Part shown: positions 51,496 to 60,017 of the stretch, piece by piece
How the letters are laid out: each line of letters starts with the position of its first letter
Position numbering within the stretch: the stretch's first letter is position 1
Assembly (NCBI RefSeq): GCF_001512305.1
Contig: NZ_LNUT01000005.1
Location: 1,275,774 to 1,339,773 of the forward strand
Origin: Arthrobacter sp. EPSL27
GTDB lineage: Bacteria > Actinomycetota > Actinomycetes > Actinomycetales > Micrococcaceae
DNA length: 64,000 bases
Reading direction: 5' to 3'
Translations under genes and position numbers: made by a program
The notes under the pieces: model-generated
Databases searched by the model: none
What the model was told of the DNA's origin: nothing
What the model saw: the letters and a program-made list of their open reading frames with translations, nothing else

Positions 51496-52317
51496 TCAGA
51501 AATTGAGCAACTGGGTTTCGCTGGAACCATCGCTGTAGGTCACGTGCACGGGCACGCCCTGGTCAACCGCGTTCTGCAGCTCGTTCCCCGGAAGCCAAAA
51601 AGCGAATTGGCCCTTCGACACGGTTGCGACCACGCTCACCTTGTCAGCGGTGGTGTAGGAAAGGCCAGTGACATCGGTTCCCACGCGCCCTGATGCAATA
51701 GAGATGGGCTCGTCCGCGATGGTCCCAGTTCCGAGTTGAGTAGCAGCGATACCTCGGGCTGGAAGGGCCGTGGCGTTAGTTGGTTTACCGATTGAGCCAA
51801 TCATCCCTTTGCGGAACCAGGCTGCCGACGCATCGGTGGTGCACGTCGCTTCAAAACCGTCACGTCCGCTGAGGACGACCGTAACCCAGACGCCCCGCCG
51901 CTCGGCAATGGCCACTTCCGCCGCGGAAAGGTCGGCGGAATACATGCCTCCACCTACGTTTTGTTTCGAGTTACGGCAGTCTGAGACAGCGTCGTCGCGT
52001 TCCGAGCCAGTGAGTGTCCCGGGTGCTGCCGTCCACGTCGCGAAGGCAGGGTCACCACCCGAGAGTGCCGGCATGATGACAAATCCAGCTGTGACTGCCG
52101 CTGTTAGGCCTGCAAGAGCTATGGCGCGTCGACGGCGGTGAGTCCTGGGTTTTCTGGGGTCATGGCTGATTTGCATGGTGCTGTTGGAGCCAATGACCTG
52201 GTGAGCACTGAGTATGCGGTCCAGGTCCGCTTTTGCCCGCACAGGGTCCGGCCTTGAGCCTTGTTCTGCGGCGTCCATGGAGCGCAGAAGTGTGTCGATT
52301 CGCTGATCACTTTTCAT
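51496..52317 (-). CDS. Membrane-anchored putative anti-sigma factor
   Basis: A 273-residue single-pass membrane protein. The cytoplasmic N-terminus (about 1-60) ends in a basic patch (RKPRTHRRRR), a membrane helix spans about 63-83 (AIALAGLTAAVTAGFVIMPAL), and about 190 residues lie outside, with cysteines in SDCRN and EATCTTD. It overlaps the sigma factor gene by 4 bp, the standard arrangement for a sigma/anti-sigma pair. A zinc-binding HxxxCxxC motif is not present, so it belongs to the non-ZAS type, and direct binding to the sigma factor is inferred from position only. Confidence 0.7.
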   Translation of the reverse strand: MKSDQRIDTLLRSMDAAEQGSRPDPVRAKADLDRILSAHQVIGSNSTMQISHDPRKPRTHRRRRAIALAGLTAAVTAGFVIMPALSGGDPAFATWTAAPGTLTGSERDDAVSDCRNSKQNVGGGMYSADLSAAEVAIAERRGVWVTVVLSGRDGFEATCTTDASAAWFRKGMIGSIGKPTNATALPARGIAATQLGTGTIADEPISIASGRVGTDVTGLSYTTADKVSVVATVSKGQFAFWLPGNELQNAVDQGVPVHVTYSDGSSETQLLNF

Positions 52318-52883
52318 AGCGTTGCCGCCTTTTCAGGTGATGCCGCCGAAGTCTCGGAAGCATGAGGGGGGAGGTGGTCAAGGAGGAGCCGCAACGCCCG
52401 TCTGGCGCGACTCAATCTCAGGCGGAAAGCCACCGGGGAGATTCCCAGAACCTTGGCTGCCTGCGGCGCGGCTAGGTTCTCAAACACAGCGAGTCCCATG
52501 GCCTCCTGGTGAACTTCCGAAAGAAGCTGCCACGCGCGGTTCAGATCTACCCGATTACCAACCAGATCGGCATGCGAGTCGCTGAAGAATTCAGTTGTTG
52601 TTGCAGCCAGCCGAACGCCGAGCGCCTGACGCCGTTGTTCTCCACGGCGGGCATTCAAAAGGAGATTCCGCGCGATCCCAAAAACCCAGGCTCGGGCATC
52701 ACTTTCATTCCCTGGTGCTTCGGAGAAGCGTTTCCAAACGACGAGAAAAGCCTCTGCAACAACGTCCTCCGCACCTGTCGGTTCCGTACGCCGCTGAACA
52801 AACCTCAAAAGGTCGGGGTATGCGGATTCGTAAAGCGACCGGAAGGCGTCCGCCCTATCAGGGGCCCTCGTTAGATGACTCAT
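52314..52883 (-). CDS. ECF-type RNA polymerase sigma factor
   Basis: A 189-residue group IV sigma factor. Region 2 (FRSLYESAYPDLLRFVQRR and AEDVVAEAFLVVWKRF, about 14-60) binds core polymerase and the -10 element; region 4 (LAAPQAAKVLGISPVAFRLRLSRARRAL, about 140-170) reads the -35. The start MSHLTRAP at 52881-52883 is preferred; 17 more in-frame codons upstream look non-coding. The next gene encodes the membrane anti-sigma factor, so this sigma probably answers an extracytoplasmic signal. Confidence 0.88.
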   Translation of the reverse strand: MSHLTRAPDRADAFRSLYESAYPDLLRFVQRRTEPTGAEDVVAEAFLVVWKRFSEAPGNESDARAWVFGIARNLLLNARRGEQRRQALGVRLAATTTEFFSDSHADLVGNRVDLNRAWQLLSEVHQEAMGLAVFENLAAPQAAKVLGISPVAFRLRLSRARRALRLLLDHLPPHASETSAASPEKAATL

Positions 52884-53070
52884 ACTCTGTACCTGTCCGC
52901 TGCCTGCCGAAGTGTGTCGCTGAAGACCGAACAATTTTGGCAGGCTCTTATTAGCCGGGACCCGAGCCGCGATTCTCGCACCACGAACATAAAGCTATGA
53001 AGTCCGGGCACCAGATCCTCAATCAACCTGCGTCTTAACGCGATGGGGATTAGCCTGCCACGGGGCGTTT

Positions 53071-54483
53071 CTAGCTGTTGCCTCTTTCCAGTATTCGGCC
53101 GATAACGCGGGCTGCTTCCGGGTATGCGCCAGGGTTGGGGCCGGAGTAGTTGAGGCGTACAAAAGGTCCTGTTGGCTCTGCGGGGAACCATTCGTTTCCG
53201 GGTGCAACCAGGACGTTATTTGCCTCGCACTCTTGAGTGAAGGAGGGCAGGTCTGTGGTGTCGGGGAGCCGGACCCAGAGGTTCAACCCCCCGGGTGGGA
53301 CCGCCGCGAATTGAGCGAGCGGCGCGTGCTGGCTAAGGCTGTCGACGAGCAGATCTCGGCGGGATCGGAGTTGATGACGGAGCCCGCGGAGGTGGGTCTG
53401 CCAACCGGGGTGAGTGACGATGTCCAGGGCAGCGGCCTGCAGGACGCCGCTGACGTACATGGACGTTGCGGCCCTGTCCGCGATGATCCGTTCCCGTGCC
53501 GGTCCGCGCGCGATGATCGCGGCTACTCTGAGGGCTGGCGACACGCTCTTAGTCAATGACCGGATATAGACGACGTGCCCGTTGTCATCCTGGGCCGCTA
53601 CCGGTGCCGGGCCGGTGGTGATCCCGAAGTCGTGGGCCCAGTCATCCTCAATGAGGAACGCCCCGTAGGTCCTGGCCACGTCGAGTATCTGACCTCCGGT
53701 CTCAGACGACCACTGGGTTCCGGTGGGATTGGCGTAGTTCGGTTGAACATAGAACGCTCGGGCACCGGTTTCTTCGAAAGCCTGGGCGACGTCCTCCGGG
53801 TCAGGGCCCGTAGGGCCGGAGGCGATCGGGACCAGGCGTACACCTGCCTGTGCGGCGGCGAGGATCGCGCCCCAGTACGAAGGGGACTCGATCAGCAGGG
53901 GCCGGCCATCGGTGACCAAGGCACGGAAGATCGAGCTGAGCCCGCTTTGACTGCCAGGCAGCACGATCACGTCACCGGCCAGGGGCGGAGTCACTCCAAC
54001 GGGGGTGGCTGTAGCCAGTTCGGAGGCAAACCACGACTGCAACTCCGGCAGACCGGCCACAGGGGAACGCGTGAGCGCGGCGTCACTGCGTCCTGCCCGC
54101 GCAAGTGCAGCACGGACGAGGCGTTCAGGCAGGAGCTCCCGGTCGGGGTATCCGCCATGGAGAGAGATCGCGTCTACGGGTGTGGGCCGCATCGTGGCCG
54201 GCGACGTGGAGAATCGGTTGCGTGGGGATCCGAGTGCGGCGGTCTGCCAGCCGAAATCAGAGGGCTTGGCGGTGCGGACGGCCCGAATGAAGGTACCCAC
54301 TCCGGGCCTGCTCTCAATCAGTCCCAACCCGGTCAGGGTGCGCAGCGCTTTCTGTACGGTGACGGGGCTGGCCTGGTACCGGGACACCAACGAGCGGGTG
54401 GACGGCAGTTTCGCGCCGGCAGGAGCACCCGCGATCCACTCCCGCAGGGCTGTCACGATCCTCGTACTGCTATCGTTGGTCAT
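53071..54483 (-). CDS. MocR-family regulator (GntR HTH fused to aminotransferase domain)
   Basis: A 470-residue MocR/PdxR-type regulator. The N-terminal GntR winged helix (about 1-70; LPSTRSLVSRYQASPVTVQKAL) is joined to a fold-type I aminotransferase domain (about 100-470). The PLP lysine lies in SLTKSVSPALRVA; supporting elements are PNYANPTGTQW and IEDDWAHDFG. The ATG at 54481-54483 overlaps the start of the divergent DMT gene. MocR proteins often control transporters or PLP biosynthesis; here the obvious target is the neighbouring DMT-family exporter. The open frame beyond the start is not related to the family. Confidence 0.9.
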   Translation of the reverse strand: MTNDSSTRIVTALREWIAGAPAGAKLPSTRSLVSRYQASPVTVQKALRTLTGLGLIESRPGVGTFIRAVRTAKPSDFGWQTAALGSPRNRFSTSPATMRPTPVDAISLHGGYPDRELLPERLVRAALARAGRSDAALTRSPVAGLPELQSWFASELATATPVGVTPPLAGDVIVLPGSQSGLSSIFRALVTDGRPLLIESPSYWGAILAAAQAGVRLVPIASGPTGPDPEDVAQAFEETGARAFYVQPNYANPTGTQWSSETGGQILDVARTYGAFLIEDDWAHDFGITTGPAPVAAQDDNGHVVYIRSLTKSVSPALRVAAIIARGPARERIIADRAATSMYVSGVLQAAALDIVTHPGWQTHLRGLRHQLRSRRDLLVDSLSQHAPLAQFAAVPPGGLNLWVRLPDTTDLPSFTQECEANNVLVAPGNEWFPAEPTGPFVRLNYSGPNPGAYPEAARVIGRILERGNS

Positions 54484-54521
54484 GAACCCTAATAATAGCG
54501 CTATCATCAAGAAGCTGTCCG
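54469..54521. promoter_or_regulatory. Overlapping divergent start region with repeats and leaderless promoter
   Basis: The sequence CATG at 54481-54484 holds both start codons (minus ATG 54483-54481; plus ATG 54482-54484). Direct repeats GCTATC occur at 54469-54474 and 54500-54505 (31 bp, three helical turns), and ATAGCGCTAT at 54495-54504 is a perfect palindrome. On the minus strand a -10-like TATTAT (54492-54497) lies 8 bases before the ATG and 18 bp from CGGACA (54516-54521), predicting a leaderless MocR transcript. All are sequence patterns only. Confidence 0.5.
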
Positions 54522-55486
54522 TGCTACTGACTTCGCGGGCCGGACTCGCCTGGGGTTTGCTCGGCGTTCTCGCGTTCTCCTTCACCGTCCCCTTCACCCG
54601 TGTAGCAGTCGGCGGCCTCTCACCTCTGTTCATCGGATCGGGGCGGGCAGTGATCGCCGCTGCCCTCGCTATCGCAGCACTGGCTCTGACTCGGCAACGG
54701 TTCCCTATCGGCGGCCAGTGGATCCGGCTGGCCGTCGTCGCCGGCGGTATCGTCATCGGGTTCCCGCTCCTGACCTCCTTCGCCCTTACGACAGCGCCTG
54801 CCAGTCACGGCGCGGTGGTGATCGCGCTCCTGCCCGCTGCTACTGCCGTCATGGCGGCAGTCCGTGGCAAGGAACGACCCCCCATCTCGTTCTGGATTGT
54901 GGCGGCTGGCGGCACCGCCGTGGCGATCGGGTTCGCCGCGCTGCAGGGCGGTGGCCTCGCCCACCCCACCTCATCCGACCTGTTGCTCTTCGCGGCCGTC
55001 CTGGCTGCTGCCATCGGATACGCGGAAGGCGGCCTGCTCGCCCGCGAACTCGGGGCATGGCAAACCGTCTCATGGGCACTCGCGATCGCGTCCCCGCTGA
55101 TGCTCGGCCTGACGGTCACGGCCGTTGCGCAGCAGCCACCCAATGGGACCCCGAGCGAGTGGGCCGCGTTCGTCTATCTGGCTGTGGTGAGCATGTTCCT
55201 CGGCTTTTTCGCGTGGTACCGCGGGCTCGCCATCGGCCCTATGGCACAGGTCAGCCAGGTACAACTCAGCCAACCTGTCCTCAGCATTCTCTGGGCCGTT
55301 CTCCTTCTCCACGAACAACTCACCTGGGCCACAGTCCTGGGAGGCGCCGCCGTCATCCTCTGCGCCGGCGTCGCCGTTCGAGTCCGGCGCACCGGCCCTA
55401 AGCCGACGTGGTCCGACTTGGCATTCACCCGAACTTCGTCCATTGCCCTTCGGAGACCACCTCGACGGAGCCGTCAACGACCTTGA
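54482..55486 (+). CDS. DMT/EamA-family transporter
   Basis: A 334-residue exporter of the drug/metabolite transporter superfamily with ten predicted helices and two EamA repeats (about 22-150 and 165-300; the second includes SMFLGFFAWYRGLAIG and QLSQPVLSILWAVLLLHE). The C-terminal tail after residue 300 is unusually Arg/Pro-rich (RRPPRRSRQRP at the end) and overlaps the converging peptidase E gene by 62 bp. It is divergent from the MocR gene with overlapping start codons and probably under its control. The exported compound, perhaps an amino acid or amine, is unknown. Confidence 0.88.
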   Translation: MNPNNSAIIKKLSVLLTSRAGLAWGLLGVLAFSFTVPFTRVAVGGLSPLFIGSGRAVIAAALAIAALALTRQRFPIGGQWIRLAVVAGGIVIGFPLLTSFALTTAPASHGAVVIALLPAATAVMAAVRGKERPPISFWIVAAGGTAVAIGFAALQGGGLAHPTSSDLLLFAAVLAAAIGYAEGGLLARELGAWQTVSWALAIASPLMLGLTVTAVAQQPPNGTPSEWAAFVYLAVVSMFLGFFAWYRGLAIGPMAQVSQVQLSQPVLSILWAVLLLHEQLTWATVLGGAAVILCAGVAVRVRRTGPKPTWSDLAFTRTSSIALRRPPRRSRQRP

Positions 55487-56084
55487 TCGCTGTCTGCTCG
55501 TCGATGGCATAGGAAGGAACTCCGATATCAGCGGCCCACCGCTCTGCGTGGGCCGGCGTGTTGGTCGGGAAGGCGTCCAGGTGCGGGAAGATCGAGAAGT
55601 CCACCACCCCGAGGGTCCGGTCATCCGGCGCGGACGGCCACTCGACGAAGTACTTCCCGATCCGGGGCGTCATCACCATGCTTCCGGCACTCACTCCTAC
55701 CCACACCTTGTCGGGGAGCGACGGCAAAAGCTCGGCCAGCCCGGACTTCCGCATCCAGTGGCACAGGTACGTCGCGTCGCCGCCGTCGACCAGGAGCACG
55801 TCGGCTTCCCGGACCCACGGGACCCACCGATCCGCGCCGATGGTGGGCAGCGCGGTGAGCTCGAGGACGCCCAGGGATGCCCAGCCGAGGCCGGACAAAT
55901 GTCGGGAGCCGGGCCCGGCGGCCAGGAGGCCGCGCACCGACGTCGGCCCGCACATCGGGTGGCCCCACTGGGCTGTCGGGATCACCAGGGCGTGGCACTG
56001 GTCGACCGGCTTGTCGAGAAGCTGCACCAGCGCGGCATGGATGCTCAGGTTCGTCACGCCGCCTGATGTAAGTAAGAGCTTCAC
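55425..56084 (-). CDS. Peptidase E-like serine hydrolase (S51, class I glutamine amidotransferase fold)
   Basis: A 219-residue enzyme of the S51 family. The nucleophile is S132 in VGVSAGSMVM, and VDGGDATYLCHWM is the conserved element before it. The canonical start MKLLLTSGGVTN is read from GTG at 56082-56084, which has GGGGGT upstream; a TTG four codons earlier is also possible. Family members cleave Asp-X dipeptides or act as cyanophycinases; the substrate here is not known. Its 3' end overlaps the DMT gene by 62 bp, convergently. Confidence 0.83.
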   Translation of the reverse strand: MKLLLTSGGVTNLSIHAALVQLLDKPVDQCHALVIPTAQWGHPMCGPTSVRGLLAAGPGSRHLSGLGWASLGVLELTALPTIGADRWVPWVREADVLLVDGGDATYLCHWMRKSGLAELLPSLPDKVWVGVSAGSMVMTPRIGKYFVEWPSAPDDRTLGVVDFSIFPHLDAFPTNTPAHAERWAADIGVPSYAIDEQTAIKVVDGSVEVVSEGQWTKFG

Positions 56085-56177
56085 AAATACCCCCAAATGT
56101 TCGCGCGCCGGCCCGTCCGGCTGGCGCCAAGCCCTTCAATAAGGACACACCCAGAGAGAGCTTGTCCACAGTGTGGC

Positions 56178-56561
56178 ATGGACAGACTTATGCTCTCTCA
56201 CATGCTTCCACTTGGATTCTTGGATATCGCAGCCCTGGACCCCGCCCGCTCGGCCGCTTTTTATGAGGGGGTGCTCGGCTTCGAAACGAGCGCCGGGGGC
56301 CACACACGCTTCCGGACGGAAAACGTCGAAGGAGGATTCCCGGACCTTGAAAACGGTTTCGCACCGGTGGTGGGGGTGCTCAAAGCAGGCGACATCGTCC
56401 CTTATTTCGAGCCGGAGGATCTCGACGCCGCCCTTGAAAAAGTGGTCGATCTGGGCGGAAAGGTCCTTCTTCCGCCCGTCGAAAGTGCGCCCGGACACTA
56501 CGTCGCCATCGTCACTGACCCTTCAGGGGCGAAGATCGCATTGACCCGTATTCAGCGCTGA
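56178..56561 (+). CDS. VOC-superfamily (glyoxalase/bleomycin-resistance-like) protein
   Basis: About 127 residues with one VOC fold: LGFLDIAALDPARSAAFYEGVLGF at the front (two segments), PYFEPEDLDAALEKVVDLGG and VAIVTDPSGAKIALT at the end. ATGs at 56178, 56190 and 56202 are all in frame and none has a good ribosome site; the first is given here. Metal-binding residues are only partly visible, so catalytic activity is uncertain. It overlaps the converging methyltransferase by 10 bp. Confidence 0.78.
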   Translation: MDRLMLSHMLPLGFLDIAALDPARSAAFYEGVLGFETSAGGHTRFRTENVEGGFPDLENGFAPVVGVLKAGDIVPYFEPEDLDAALEKVVDLGGKVLLPPVESAPGHYVAIVTDPSGAKIALTRIQR

Positions 56562-57373
56562 ATCGGCCCAGCCGATCCCGCCGCACCAGCGGGAGCCACC
56601 AGGGCGAAGTAGCCCGGCACCCGTTGCGGGTGACCGGCGGGGTTCATGGCGACAACCTCGATGTTGACCGGCCCGTCGGCGAGGATGCACCAGTCCGTTT
56701 CGGGGAAGACTGCCAGCCGTTCACGGGCGCCGAAGCGTCCCGGGCGGGGCAGGTTTTCCAGCGCCCGCTGCAGCTGGCCGGGCACATGCTCACTGGTCGC
56801 ACCAAGTTCCGCCAGGTACTCCAGGCTGTTTCCGGGGAAGTTGGTTTCCGCCAGAAACACCCGCCCCGTCGTTCCGGCTACCGTCTTGAGGTTTTCCACC
56901 ATCGCGGCCTGTTTGTTGGGTTTCAGGACGTGAAACACCCCGCGGACAAAGACGTTCGCGGGTCCCCACTTATTCAGGAGGACGTCCCCGGCACCCTCCT
57001 GTGTGGCGTCCAGTACGGTGAAGGAGCAATTGGGGGTGTTCCGGGCTTCCCGTGTGGCCCTGGCAATGGCGCCGGCGGAGACGTCGACGCCGATCACCTT
57101 GGGAAAGAGCGTGGCCAGCCACCGGGTGTACGTACCGTTGCCGCAACCGACGTCGATGACGGGAAGTGCCGGGTCAAAGTGCGCAAGGACCAGGTCCGTG
57201 TACTGCCGGCGTTCGGCCGGGGAGTCTGAGTCCCAGAGGACGTCGCCGTCGTGACCGGTGTTTTGGATGCCGGTCCAGTACTGTTCCCAGGCGATATGCG
57301 GGTTTCGGGGGGCGCGGGAGGCCAAGCGCACAACCGTAGGGACGAGCAGCATCCGGTCCCAGAGTTTCGACAT
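56552..57373 (-). CDS. Class I SAM-dependent methyltransferase
   Basis: A 273-residue methyltransferase. Motif I VIDVGCGNGTYTRW is near residues 72-85, motif II VIGVDVSAGAIARA near 92-105, and motif IV FVRGVFHVL near 140. The N-terminal helical cap (about 1-65, LWDRMLLVPTVVRLASRA) is longer than the minimum and may contact substrate or membrane. The nearest characterised relatives are small-molecule methyltransferases; the target is unknown. It ends in a 10-bp convergent overlap with the VOC gene. Confidence 0.83.
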   Translation of the reverse strand: MSKLWDRMLLVPTVVRLASRAPRNPHIAWEQYWTGIQNTGHDGDVLWDSDSPAERRQYTDLVLAHFDPALPVIDVGCGNGTYTRWLATLFPKVIGVDVSAGAIARATREARNTPNCSFTVLDATQEGAGDVLLNKWGPANVFVRGVFHVLKPNKQAAMVENLKTVAGTTGRVFLAETNFPGNSLEYLAELGATSEHVPGQLQRALENLPRPGRFGARERLAVFPETDWCILADGPVNIEVVAMNPAGHPQRVPGYFALVAPAGAAGSAGPIQR

Positions 57374-57382
57374 GAAACCACC

Positions 57383-58921
57383 TTACATTTGGGGCTCCGA
57401 ATGGCTGATTCGAGCAAGTATCTCCGCGGCGGGAACGGGGCGTCCGTAGTAATAGCCCTGCCCGTACAGGCAGCCCATTGCCTGCAGTGAGGCGGCCTGC
57501 CCGGCGGTTTCGATGCCTTCGACGATCGCCTCGAGTTCCGCTGCTGAAATGAGCTGCAGGATGGCGGCGACGAATTTCTGCTGGCGGGAGTCCGTTTCGA
57601 GGTTGTTGATCAGGGAACGGTCGACCTTGACGGTGTCCGCCGGGAGGTCCCGGAGATAACTGATGGAGGAGTAGCCGGTGCCGAAGTCGTCAATCTGCAG
57701 TCCGACCCCGACGGCGCGGAGCTTCTCCAGCACCTGCTGTTCCACCGTCCTCCGGGACATCAGGACACTCTCGGTGATCTCCAGGACCAGGCGGGAGGGT
57801 TCGATCTCATTCCTGGTCAGCGTCCCGGTGACGTCTCCGACCAGATCGCTGCGGAGGAGCTCGGCAGCCGAAAGGTTGATGTGCAGGCGGAAGTCCGTCA
57901 GCTGAGGAGCCTGTTGTTTCCACCGGCCCAGTTGGGCTATCCCTTCGTGCAGGACCCACCGCCCCAGCTCCAGGATCAGGCCTGTCTCTTCGGCGATGCT
58001 GATGAAGTTGTCCGGCATGATGGTTCCGTGAACGGGGTGGTGCCACCGGATCAGGGCTTCGACGCCGGTGACCTTGCCCGAGGCCAGTTCAATCACGGGC
58101 TGGTAGAGCAACGCCAGCTGGCCGCTCTCGGCTGCCGTCCGCAGTTCAGCGGTGATCCGGGACCGTTCCTGAACGGCGTTGAGCATGTCAGGGTGGAAAA
58201 GCTGTACCTTGTTCCGGCCTTGGGCTTTGGCCTGGTACATGGCAATATCGGCATCCCGCATCATTTCCTCTGCCGAGTAGCCGCCGTCGCGCAGGCAAAT
58301 TCCGATGCTGGCGGTGGTCCACACCGTTTCAGTTCCGATGTCGATGCTCTCCTGCAGGGCTTCCCACACCCGGTGAGCAATGAGCATGACTTCGTCCGCG
58401 CCCGCTCCGGTAATGAGCGCTGCGAATTCGTCGCCTCCGAGCCTGGCGACCGTGTCCGAAGCCCGGACGACGGAGCGAAGGCGGCGGGAAACCTCGATCA
58501 GAACGGCATCGCCGGCACTGTGGCCCAGGGTGTCGTTGATGGCTTTGAAGGAATCGAGGTCCAGGACAAGGACTGCCGGTGCGCCACCGCTCTCGGTGCC
58601 GGTCCGGATGGCCTCCTGAATCCGCTCGTTGAGCAGGGTCCTGTTGGCCAAGCCGGTAAGAGCGTCGGTCTTTGCCATGTGCTCCAGCTCCACCTGCGTC
58701 CGGCGCAGCATGGCCGTCCGGGCGGCCACGCGTTCCTCCAGCTCCGTATAGATGTGCCCGAGCTCCTCTGCCAAGAGGTTGACTCCGGTAATGACCGCGT
58801 CAATGGCGTCTCCTCGTTCCGAGGGCTCGATGCGCGCGTCCAGCTCTCCGGCGGCAAGCCGGACAATGCCGTCAACCAAGTGCTCCAGGCGGGGATCCTC
58901 AGAGCCTTCCACTGGATTCAT
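57383..58921 (-). CDS. GGDEF-EAL protein, cyclic-di-GMP synthesis and breakdown
   Basis: A 512-residue cytosolic protein. Residues about 1-70 are a HAMP-like helical region with a coiled coil but no membrane segment. The GGDEF domain (about 85-245) has GGDEF at 162-166 and the inhibitory RxxD site RASD at 153-156. The EAL domain (about 250-505) has EAL at 288-290, LEITESV, IDDFGTGYSS, KVDRS and EGIETAGQ, so both activities look intact. The STAS-like gene at 58997 lies upstream on the same strand, 75 bp away. It probably tunes motility, adhesion or other c-di-GMP outputs. Confidence 0.93.
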   Translation of the reverse strand: MNPVEGSEDPRLEHLVDGIVRLAAGELDARIEPSERGDAIDAVITGVNLLAEELGHIYTELEERVAARTAMLRRTQVELEHMAKTDALTGLANRTLLNERIQEAIRTGTESGGAPAVLVLDLDSFKAINDTLGHSAGDAVLIEVSRRLRSVVRASDTVARLGGDEFAALITGAGADEVMLIAHRVWEALQESIDIGTETVWTTASIGICLRDGGYSAEEMMRDADIAMYQAKAQGRNKVQLFHPDMLNAVQERSRITAELRTAAESGQLALLYQPVIELASGKVTGVEALIRWHHPVHGTIMPDNFISIAEETGLILELGRWVLHEGIAQLGRWKQQAPQLTDFRLHINLSAAELLRSDLVGDVTGTLTRNEIEPSRLVLEITESVLMSRRTVEQQVLEKLRAVGVGLQIDDFGTGYSSISYLRDLPADTVKVDRSLINNLETDSRQQKFVAAILQLISAAELEAIVEGIETAGQAASLQAMGCLYGQGYYYGRPVPAAEILARISHSEPQM

Positions 58922-58996
58922 GCGTCCCGCGACGCGGGCTGGCGCCGGAGGACCCGGCCTGTCGCCGACTGCGGCCCACCGGAAGGAATAACGGGA

Positions 58997-59377
58997 TTAC
59001 CGGACGGCATTGAGCCAGTCCGTTGCCTCGCTGCGGGAATTGAAGAACCGGGTGGGGCAGGGAGGTACATGGACGCCGAGGAAGAAGTTCGCCAGTACCC
59101 GGTCTACGGGTGATCGCCCCAGCAGGGCGATGCGGGAGGCGTCGCAGGGAATAGACCAGATGCCCCTGGCTTCCCGGCTGACCGAGGCAACGGCTGCCAT
59201 GTCCACCAGCATCGGGTGTGGCACGCCCTGGCATACCTCGTTGACTTTCGCCATCGCGGCTTTGGCGTCCTCAACCTCAATGCTGATCCCGGACAGCCAC
59301 CGCAAGTGCACGACGCCGTCGTCGCGCAGTTCGACGCTGCCTTTTCCGCCGTCCACGGTCTCCGGTGCTACGACCAC
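58997..59377 (-). CDS. STAS/SpoIIAA-like protein (DUF7793-type)
   Basis: A 126-residue alpha/beta protein similar to the SpoIIAA/STAS-like DUF7793 group (KGSVELRDDGVVHLRW; MLVDMAAVASVSREARG; ALLGRSPVDRVLANFFLG). The GTG at 59375-59377 follows AGGAGG, an unusually perfect site; an open frame upstream is rejected as non-coding. Proteins of this form are often found next to c-di-GMP or sensory proteins in actinobacteria, and here the GGDEF-EAL gene follows. It may act as a small regulatory partner of that enzyme (inference). Confidence 0.7.
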   Translation of the reverse strand: MVVAPETVDGGKGSVELRDDGVVHLRWLSGISIEVEDAKAAMAKVNEVCQGVPHPMLVDMAAVASVSREARGIWSIPCDASRIALLGRSPVDRVLANFFLGVHVPPCPTRFFNSRSEATDWLNAVR

Positions 59378-59444
59378 GTCGCCTCCTGAATGGGCTGCCG
59401 ACCTGTTCGGCAACGTCTCAACGGTACCCCTCCTGCGGGTGGGG

Positions 59445-59978
59445 TTAGGGTGCGCCCGAGTGTTCGGTGTTGGCCCAGTATCGCCGCTTGCCGTTGCGGG
59501 AGTCCTCGTAGACGCCGCCGTTCTTTTCAATCGTCGCCCGGGAGCCGAGGTTATCCTCATCGCAGGTGATCAAAACGCGGGAGATACCAAGTTCCCTGGC
59601 CAGCGGCAGGGCATCGGCCAGGGCAGTTGACGCGTGTCCGCGGCGCCGGGCCGACGGTCTCACGCTGTAGCCGATGTGCCCGCCCTCGTTGAGAAGGAAG
59701 TCGGTCAATTCGTGTCTGATGGCCAGCGAGCCTAGGAATGTGTCGCCGTCAACGATCCACAGGTACGTGCAAGGGACGTACCCCGGTTTCCGTGGGGTCC
59801 CAGGCCACGCATCCTCGAGAAGGAAAGCGACGAAGCGGCGGAATGACTGAAAGTCCCTGAGTTCCTCCAGGGGCCAGTCATCAGCGCCCCCACCATCCCG
59901 GCGGGCGCCGTCGAACTCTTCAGACCCCTCCAGCCAGGATGAGTGGAATTTTGCGTCCGGAGCGATAAGTCGAGCCAT
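59445..59978 (-). CDS. GNAT-family N-acetyltransferase
   Basis: A 177-residue acetyltransferase of the RimJ/RimL-like group. The substrate-side region is YVPCTYLWIVDGDTFLGSLA, the acetyl-CoA loop GYSVRPSARRRGHASTALAD, and the C-terminus ITCDEDNLGSRATIEKNGGVYED. The start is at the ATG 59976-59978; a GTG one codon upstream is possible. No operon partner is clear, although the STAS-like gene lies 67 bp downstream. The acceptor is unknown. Confidence 0.86.
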   Translation of the reverse strand: MARLIAPDAKFHSSWLEGSEEFDGARRDGGGADDWPLEELRDFQSFRRFVAFLLEDAWPGTPRKPGYVPCTYLWIVDGDTFLGSLAIRHELTDFLLNEGGHIGYSVRPSARRRGHASTALADALPLARELGISRVLITCDEDNLGSRATIEKNGGVYEDSRNGKRRYWANTEHSGAP

Positions 59979-60017
59979 CACATGATCGTAGCGTTGCTGG
60001 TCGCTGGGTTGCGGTTG

